Assembly (NCBI RefSeq): GCF_014055005.1
Contig: NZ_CP059570.1
Span: 1,674,001 to 1,738,000, forward strand
Source of the DNA: Neisseria dentiae
Lineage (GTDB): Bacteria; Pseudomonadota; Gammaproteobacteria; Burkholderiales; Neisseriaceae
Direction: 5' to 3'
Length of the DNA: 64,000 nt
Of the stretch, positions 58,388 to 64,000 are shown piece after piece. Position 1 is the first letter of the stretch. The number at the start of each line of letters is the position of its first letter. Position numbers and translations under genes: made by a program. The notes below the pieces were generated by a model. That model worked only from the letters and a program-made list of their open reading frames with translations, was not told the DNA's origin and did not search any database.

Positions 58388-58904
58388 AACAACCTCGTTT
58401 CATGCACCCACGAGGCGTGTAATCAGTATTCAACGCTTGTCAGCCGCCAATGGTCAGGCCGTCTGAAACGGCGTGTGGGGCTGGTCTTGAACGAGAAGGG
58501 AGATAAAGATCATGCGGCACGGATGCGCCTGCCTGGCGGCGGCGTCTTTCCATGCTGCTAGCCTGCCGGCACGCCCTCGGGCGGCCGGCAAACCGGTAAA
58601 TACGAGCCGTCTTCTTCATTGCTGTCCGGCGCGGCGGAAATCCTGCGGCGGCGCGTTGTTGTCATGCGTCTTACGCTTGCTGGCGCTTTGCCGGAAAAGG
58701 TTAAACTTAATTACGTCTTCACCCGCCCGGCTTTGAGGCAGATGAAGGAAATGCTTTGTGGCGTGCTTTTTTCAGATAAAATGTTCGATTCACAATAACA
58801 GGCGGTTTCGGTTTGCCGTTTGCAAACCTTGGCGCCGCATCTGTTTCAGACGGCCTTTATTTCTTCTTAAACCGTCTTAAAACAGTAACGGGATTATAGA
58901 GAAA
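58388..58904. other. Divergent leader region between rne and rluC
   Basis: The 517 bases contain an uptake word (about 58457), a strong hairpin (58564-58590) and, for rluC, AT-rich promoter-like DNA near 58780. The length suggests a long untranslated leader of rne, as in E. coli, where it serves autoregulation. No gene is visible. Confidence 0.6.
58564..58590 (-). promoter_or_regulatory. GC-rich hairpin in the rne leader
   Basis: TGCCGGC and GCCGGCA enclose an inner stem CGCC/GGCG with loop CTCG and one bulged base. It lies about 180 bases before the rne start and could be a self-cleavage or stability element. Confidence 0.5.
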
Positions 58905-59915
58905 ATGCCTGCAATTAGCAAAGACTTGGTTAACCACATCAGCATTACCGAAGCCGATGCCGGCGCGCGGCTCGATAACTTCTTAATCAAAATCCTCAAG
59001 GGCGTGCCCAAGAGCCATATCCACCGTATTATCCGCGCGGGCGAAGTGCGCCTGAACAAAAAGCGTGCCAAGCCGGCCGACCGCTTGAACGAGGGCGACG
59101 TGGTGCGCATTCCGCCCGTGCGCACGGCCGAAAAGCAGAGGCCGTCTGAAAACAACGCCGCGCCCGCGCGCGAGTTTGAGATTGTGTATGAAGACGACGC
59201 CATGCTGGTCATCAACAAACCTGCCGGGGTGGCGGTGCACGGCGGCAGCGGCGTGAGCTTCGGCGTGATCGAGCAAATCCGCCGCGCGCGCCCCGAAGCC
59301 AAATATCTCGAACTTGTCCACCGCCTCGACAAAGACACCAGCGGCCTGTTGATGGTTGCCAAAAAACGCAGCGCGCTGGTGAAGCTGCACGAAGCCATCC
59401 GCAACGACCACCCGAAAAAAATCTATCTGACGCTGGGGGCGGGCCGTCTGAAAGAAAACCGCGTTCATGTGAAGCTGCCGCTTTTCAAATACACCGGTGC
59501 GTCGGGCGAAAAAATGGTGCGCGTGAGTGAAGACGGCCAATCGGCGCACACCGTTTTGCGGGTGTTAAACCGTTTTTCAGACGGCCTGCTGCACAGCGTC
59601 GGCCTGTCGGATTTAACCTTAACGGAAGCCACACTGAAAACCGGCCGCACCCACCAGATCAGGGTGCATATGCAGTCGCAAAACTGCCCGATTGCGGGCG
59701 ACGAGCGCTACGGTGACTATCAGGCCAACAAACGCCTGCAAAAACTCGGCCTGAAACGGATGTTTCTGCACGCGGCCGAGCTGCATCTGAACCACCCGCT
59801 CACGGGCGAACCGCTGCATCTGAAGGCACCGCTGCCGCAGGATTTGGCGCAGTTTTTGTTGGTGTTGGAAAGCCAAAGAGGCGATGCTGCTGTTTTAGAC
59901 AGCCAACCAATCTAA
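58905..59915 (+). CDS. rluC: 23S rRNA pseudouridine synthase RluC
   Basis: The 336-residue protein has an S4 RNA-binding domain (ARLDNFLIKILKGVPKSHIHRIIRAGEVRLNKKR) and the RluA-family catalytic motif VHRLDKDTSGLLMVAK, with the active aspartate. It makes pseudouridines 955, 2504 and 2580 in 23S rRNA. Two uptake words lie inside the gene and encode RPSENN and FSDGL. Start ATG 58905. Confidence 0.93.
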   Translation: MPAISKDLVNHISITEADAGARLDNFLIKILKGVPKSHIHRIIRAGEVRLNKKRAKPADRLNEGDVVRIPPVRTAEKQRPSENNAAPAREFEIVYEDDAMLVINKPAGVAVHGGSGVSFGVIEQIRRARPEAKYLELVHRLDKDTSGLLMVAKKRSALVKLHEAIRNDHPKKIYLTLGAGRLKENRVHVKLPLFKYTGASGEKMVRVSEDGQSAHTVLRVLNRFSDGLLHSVGLSDLTLTEATLKTGRTHQIRVHMQSQNCPIAGDERYGDYQANKRLQKLGLKRMFLHAAELHLNHPLTGEPLHLKAPLPQDLAQFLLVLESQRGDAAVLDSQPI

Positions 59916-59932
59916 GAAAAATTTTGCGCGTT

Positions 59933-60015
59933 ATACCCGGGCTTGACCCGGGTATTTTTGGGCTTTAGAAATTTGTTAAGAAAGTGAGATACTCAGGTCA
60001 GGCCAGAGCATGACG
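59933..60015. repeat. Paired palindromic repeat, copy 5, decayed
   Basis: ATACCCGGG..CCCGGGTAT is intact at the left; the right partner GATACTCAGGTCAGGCCAGAGCATG has several substitutions. The right flank is still recognisable. Confidence 0.65.
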
Positions 60016-60154
60016 CAAGTGTTTTAGGTGCCTAAAAGAATTTTGCAAAGGTCTCGGGCAGGGTGTTTGTAATTTTATCGGCCGAAAACTTTGCAGAAAT
60101 AGCTCAAGGCCGTCTGAAATGCTTCAATACCGTCATCAACTCTTACAAAATATC

Positions 60155-60188
60155 GAGGCCGTCTGAAATATTTTTTTCAGACGGCCTC
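60155..60188 (-). terminator. Uptake-sequence hairpin after gcvP
   Basis: GAGGCCGTCTGAAA and TTTCAGACGGCCTC form a stem around TATTTTTT, 20 bases beyond the gcvP stop. Confidence 0.8.
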
Positions 60189-60208
60189 ATACATCCGCTC
60201 AAGCCGGA

Positions 60209-63064
60209 TTAATCTTCATACGCTTCCAGCGGCGGGCAGGAGCAAACCAGATTCTTGTCGCCGAACACATCATCCACGCGGTTGACGCTCGGCCAGAATT
60301 TGTGTTCGCGCACATAGGGCAGCGGGAACACGGCGGTTTCGCGGCTGTAGGCGCGGTTCCATTCGCCGGCCACGTCGGCGGCGGTGTGCGGCGCGTTCAC
60401 CAGCGGGTTGTCGTCTTTCGGCCATTCGCCGTTCTGCACTTTCAGCACTTCCTGCTTGATGGCTTTGAGGGCGGCGATGAAGCGGTCGAGTTCGGCCTTG
60501 CTCTCGCTCTCGGTCGGCTCGATCATCAGCGTGCCGGGCACGGGGAACGACACGGTGGGGGCGTGGAAGCCGTAGTCCATCAGGCGTTTGGCGATGTCGG
60601 TTTCGGTGATGCCGCTCTCGGCTTTCAGCGGGCGCAAATCGACGATGCACTCGTGCGCCACGCGGCCGTTTTTGCCGGTGTAGAGAATCGGGTAATCCTC
60701 GCCCAGTTTTTTCGCCACATAGTTGGCGTTCAGCAATGCCCATTGGGTGGCCTGCTCCATGCCCTGTTTGCCCATCAGGGTGATGTACATCCAGGTAATC
60801 GGCAGAATGCTGGCCGAGCCGTAGGGCGCGGCGGAAACGGCGCTCATGCCCTCGGTTGCGCCTTCGACGGGCGTTACCGCGTGGCTGGGCGCAAACGGGG
60901 CGAGGTGGGCTTTCAGGCCGATGGGGCCCATACCGGGGCCGCCGCCGCCGTGCGGGATGCAGAAGGTTTTGTGCAGGTTCATGTGCAGCACGTCGGCACC
61001 CACTTCGGCGGGCTGCATGATGCCGATTTGGGCGTTCATGTTGGCGCCGTCCATATAAACCTGGCCGCCGTGGTCGTGGATGATTTGGCAGATGTCGCGA
61101 ATACCCTCTTCATACACGCCGTGGGTGGAGGGATAGGTAATCATCAGCGCGCCCAAGCGGTCTTGATGCTCGGCGGCTTTGGCTTTGAGGTCTTCGATAT
61201 CGACGTTGCCTTTTTCGTCGGTTTTCACCACCACCACTTTCATGCCCAGCATCTGCGCGGTGGCGGGGTTGGTGCCGTGGGCGGATTGGGGAATCAGGCA
61301 CACGTCGCGGTCGGGTTGGCCGTTGGCTTCGTGGAAGCGGCGGATAGACAACAGGCCGGTGTATTCGCCCTGCGCGCCGGAGTTGGGCTGAATCGAAATC
61401 GCGTCGAAGCCGGTGATGGCTTTGAGCTGCTCCTGCAAATCGCGCAACAGTTGCTGATAACCCTGCACTTGCTCGGCGGGGGCGAACGGGTGGATGTTGG
61501 CGAATTCGGGCCAGGTAACCGGCAGCATCTCGGCGGTGGCGTTGAGTTTCATGGTGCAGCTGCCCAGCGAAATCATGCTGCGGTTCATCGCCAGATCGCG
61601 GTCTTCCAGTTTTTTCAGGTAGCGCAGCATTTCGTGTTCGGTGTGGTAGCGGTTGAACACTTCGTGGGTGAGAATCTCATCGCTGCGCAACAGGTTTTCC
61701 GGCAGGCATTGCGGTGCTTCGGCGGGCAGCGTGAGCGTGGATTGGCCGGTAAACAGCATATGCAGCACGGCCAAATCTTCGCGGCTGCTCTCTTCGTGGA
61801 AGGCGGCGGCCAGCACGTTGTCGCTCACGCGGCGCAGATTGAAGCCGGCGTTTAAGGCGTTGCGGTAGATTTCGTCGGCTTTGGCCTTGCTGCCGCAATC
61901 CACCGCCACGGTGTCGAAAAACACTCCGTGCACCACTTTGAGGCCGTCCGAACCTTTCAGCGATCGGGCGAACGCGGCGGCCAGCGCGTGGATGCGTTTG
62001 GCGATGCGCTTCACGCCTTCGGGGCCGTGGTAAACGGCATACATACCGGCCAGATTGGCCAGCAGCGCCTGCGCGGTGCAGATGTTGGAAGTGGCTTTTT
62101 CGCGGCGGATGTGCTGCTCGCGGGTGGAGAGCGCCATGCGCAGCGCGGGTTTGCCCGCCGCGTCTTTCGATACGCCGATGATGCGGCCGGGGGCGGAGCG
62201 TTTGTATTCGTCTTTAAACGCGAAATAAGCCGCGTGCGGGCCGCCGAAGCCCATCGGTACGCCGAAACGCTGGGTGTTGCCCAATGCAATATCCGCGCCG
62301 AGTTCGGCGGGAGACTTCAACAACACCAAGCTCATCACGTCGGCGGCCACCGCCACAATCGTGCCTTTTTCTTTCAGACGGCCGATAACTTCCTGCAAAT
62401 CAACCACGTCGCCGTCTTTGCCGACGTATTGGAACAGCGCGCCGAAGAAATCGCCTTCCGAGGCCGTCTGAAAACCGCCCACCACCAGCTCGAAGCCGAA
62501 ATATTTGGCGCGGGTCTGCATCACGTCCAGCGTTTGCGGATACACGCGCTCATCCACAAAGAAACGGTTGCTTTTCACTTTGCTCACGCGCTTGGCCATG
62601 GCCATCGCTTCGGCGGCGGCGGTGGCTTCGTCGAGCAGCGAGGCGCCGGCGGTATCAAAGCCGGTTAAATCCAAACACACTTGTTGGAAATTGAGCAGCG
62701 CCTGCAAGCGGCCTTGTGCGATTTCGGCCTGATACGGCGTGTAGGCGGTGTACCAGCCGGGGTTTTCCAGCACATTGCGCAGAATCACGTTCGGCAGGCG
62801 GGTCGGATAATAGCCCAGGCCGATGTAGCTTTTGTTCACTTTGTTGCGCGCGGCAACCGCTTTTATTTTCGCCAGCGCGTCGGCTTCGGTGAGCGCCTCG
62901 GGCAGATTCAGCGCACCGGGCATGCGGATACTTTGCGGCACGGTGTTGCCGATAAAGCCCGCCATATCTTTTTCGCCCAACTCGGAGAGCAGCGCGGCTT
63001 CGTCGTTGAAGCTGATGTGGCGGGAGGCGAATTCGTTGTTATCAAACAATTCGTTGAAATTCAT
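60209..63064 (-). CDS. gcvP: Glycine dehydrogenase (aminomethyl-transferring), P protein
   Basis: The 951-residue single-chain P protein has both halves: an N-terminal half with PHAAYFAFKDEYKRSAPGRIIG and a C-terminal half with the PLP lysine in MNLHKTFCIPHGGGGPGMGPIG. It decarboxylates glycine and loads the lipoyl arm of GcvH. Length is normal for a fused homodimeric form. gcvT and gcvH are not adjacent here. Uptake words lie inside the gene. Start ATG 63062-63064. Confidence 0.97.
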   Translation of the reverse strand: MNFNELFDNNEFASRHISFNDEAALLSELGEKDMAGFIGNTVPQSIRMPGALNLPEALTEADALAKIKAVAARNKVNKSYIGLGYYPTRLPNVILRNVLENPGWYTAYTPYQAEIAQGRLQALLNFQQVCLDLTGFDTAGASLLDEATAAAEAMAMAKRVSKVKSNRFFVDERVYPQTLDVMQTRAKYFGFELVVGGFQTASEGDFFGALFQYVGKDGDVVDLQEVIGRLKEKGTIVAVAADVMSLVLLKSPAELGADIALGNTQRFGVPMGFGGPHAAYFAFKDEYKRSAPGRIIGVSKDAAGKPALRMALSTREQHIRREKATSNICTAQALLANLAGMYAVYHGPEGVKRIAKRIHALAAAFARSLKGSDGLKVVHGVFFDTVAVDCGSKAKADEIYRNALNAGFNLRRVSDNVLAAAFHEESSREDLAVLHMLFTGQSTLTLPAEAPQCLPENLLRSDEILTHEVFNRYHTEHEMLRYLKKLEDRDLAMNRSMISLGSCTMKLNATAEMLPVTWPEFANIHPFAPAEQVQGYQQLLRDLQEQLKAITGFDAISIQPNSGAQGEYTGLLSIRRFHEANGQPDRDVCLIPQSAHGTNPATAQMLGMKVVVVKTDEKGNVDIEDLKAKAAEHQDRLGALMITYPSTHGVYEEGIRDICQIIHDHGGQVYMDGANMNAQIGIMQPAEVGADVLHMNLHKTFCIPHGGGGPGMGPIGLKAHLAPFAPSHAVTPVEGATEGMSAVSAAPYGSASILPITWMYITLMGKQGMEQATQWALLNANYVAKKLGEDYPILYTGKNGRVAHECIVDLRPLKAESGITETDIAKRLMDYGFHAPTVSFPVPGTLMIEPTESESKAELDRFIAALKAIKQEVLKVQNGEWPKDDNPLVNAPHTAADVAGEWNRAYSRETAVFPLPYVREHKFWPSVNRVDDVFGDKNLVCSCPPLEAYED

Positions 63065-63212
63065 GGATTTTCCTTTGTATGCGTAAAAAAGCGGCCTGCG
63101 CGCGGCCTGCCGTTTGAAACGGGGGTAATTTTAAACGCTTTTGCGGGTTTGATGGGGTTTTCTTTCAAGCGGTTCAAACAGGCATTTGCCGCCGCCCTGC
63201 CGGAATGCGGCT

Positions 63213-63950
63213 TTACAGGTTGGTGCCCAACGCCACCATTTCCGCCCCTTCCGGCGACACCTTCAGATAGCCGCCGCTGCCGCCGTACCAATCGGGCAGC
63301 ACGTAGCGTTTCACCGTGCGGCCGTTAAAGCCGTGTTCGTGCACTGCCGGCCGGTGGGTGTGGCCGTGGATAAGCGCCTCGGTTTGCGGGTGGTGGTTTA
63401 AGGCCGTCTGAACGCCTTGTTCGGTTACGTCGGAAACGGGCGTATGCCCCATCGCCTGTTTTTTCTCTTTGCTGGCGGCGCGGATTTTGGCGGCGATTTT
63501 GCGGCGGCGGCTTTGCGGCAGGGCGAGCAGCAGTTTTCGCAGCCACGGATTGCGGATAATGCGGCGGAAACGTTGGTAAGACACATCATCGGTGCACATT
63601 TCGTCGCCGTGGCTGATCAAATAATGCGTGCCGTAAAGTTCGATTTCGCGGATGTCGGGCAAAAGCGTTATCCCCGCCCGTTCGGCATAATCTTGGCCGA
63701 GCAGGAAATCGCGGTTGCCGCAAATGAAATACACCGGCGCGGTGCGGCCGAATGTTTTTAACGCGGCGGCGGTTTCAACGGCGGTGTTGCTGAGAATATC
63801 GTCGCCCAGCCACACTTCAAACAAATCGCCGAGTATATACAGCGCATCCGCCCCGCCCTGCTGCGCCTGCAAAAATTGCAGAAACAGGCGGTTGAGCGCA
63901 GGGGTGTCGTCAGACAGATGCAAATCGGCGATAAACAGGGTTTGCGGCAT
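63213..63950 (-). CDS. lpxH: UDP-2,3-diacylglucosamine diphosphatase
   Basis: The 245-residue metallophosphatase has the metal motifs ADLHLSDD, GDLFEVWLGDD, CGNRDFLL, SHGDEMCTDD and HGHTHRPAVH. It cleaves UDP-diacylglucosamine to lipid X in lipid A synthesis at the inner membrane. Upstream to the window end I see only an uptake word. Confidence 0.95.
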   Translation of the reverse strand: MPQTLFIADLHLSDDTPALNRLFLQFLQAQQGGADALYILGDLFEVWLGDDILSNTAVETAAALKTFGRTAPVYFICGNRDFLLGQDYAERAGITLLPDIREIELYGTHYLISHGDEMCTDDVSYQRFRRIIRNPWLRKLLLALPQSRRRKIAAKIRAASKEKKQAMGHTPVSDVTEQGVQTALNHHPQTEALIHGHTHRPAVHEHGFNGRTVKRYVLPDWYGGSGGYLKVSPEGAEMVALGTNL

Positions 63951-64000
63951 GGCTGGGCGTTGATATGGTTATTTCAGACGGCATCATAACGGATTTGCGC

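Larger units (their letters stand above)
59916..60208. other. Repeat gap between rluC and gcvP
   Basis: It contains a decayed paired palindromic repeat (59933-60015), the flank ATTTTGCAAAGGTCTC (about 60040) and two uptake words, the second paired as the gcvP terminator. Confidence 0.7.

Overview
The window is chromosomal DNA of a Neisseria-type betaproteobacterium. The main evidence is the very frequent 12-base DNA uptake sequence AGGCCGTCTGAA (and its complement TTCAGACGGCCT), alone in genes or paired as hairpin terminators. The AG- rather than AT- start of this word is the form reported for many commensal Neisseria rather than for the gonococcus or meningococcus. Supporting this are a Correia-type element, dRS3/NIME-like repeats, an IS30 element of the IS1655 kind, a comE gene beside an rRNA operon and a Zur box of the meningococcal type.

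Layout. 1-3830: the 3' part of clpB, then on the minus strand a deoxynucleoside kinase, folK and a SirB-like membrane protein. 3840-4280 is repeat DNA. 4284-14176 is a long minus-strand block (zapE, ndk, rlmN, pilW-like, rodZ-like, ispG, a small unknown, hisS, yfgM-like, der). It follows the order known from E. coli except that bamB is missing before der. 14295-15971: a putative Zur-controlled periplasmic DUF4198 protein, divergent from a CPBP membrane protease. 16077-19866 (minus): a UPF0210/ACT pair of unknown function, a zipA-like gene and ampD. 19992-21745 (plus): mltG and tmk. An IS3-family element (21786-23033) has split an uptake-sequence hairpin. 23134-28681: copper chaperone and copper ATPase, recN, ridA-like (minus), ybaK-like. 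29019-33023: clpX (minus), a penicillin-binding endopeptidase, nitronate monooxygenase. 33243-36251 (minus): three polyamine-type ABC transporter genes with no binding protein. 36679-39285: acnD without other prp genes, then a VOC-family pseudogene with two lesions.

40193-46005 is comE followed by a complete rRNA operon read on the minus strand (16S, tRNA-Ile, tRNA-Ala, 23S, 5S). Then come hemB, dadA with a divergent Lrp-type regulator, rsmE, an inositol-monophosphatase-family gene, a strong small-RNA candidate with CU-rich loops (51541-51651), an IS30-family element, speA, rne, rluC, gcvP and lpxH.

Most genes are housekeeping (proteostasis, tRNA and rRNA maturation, envelope and division, central metabolism). 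The parts most worth a second look are the small RNA, the Zur-box/DUF4198 unit, the uptake sequences used as stop codons or split by the IS, two families of palindromic repeats, the decayed VOC gene, and the missing partners of acnD, the transporter and bamB. I found no CRISPR array, prophage, toxin-antitoxin pair or restriction system.
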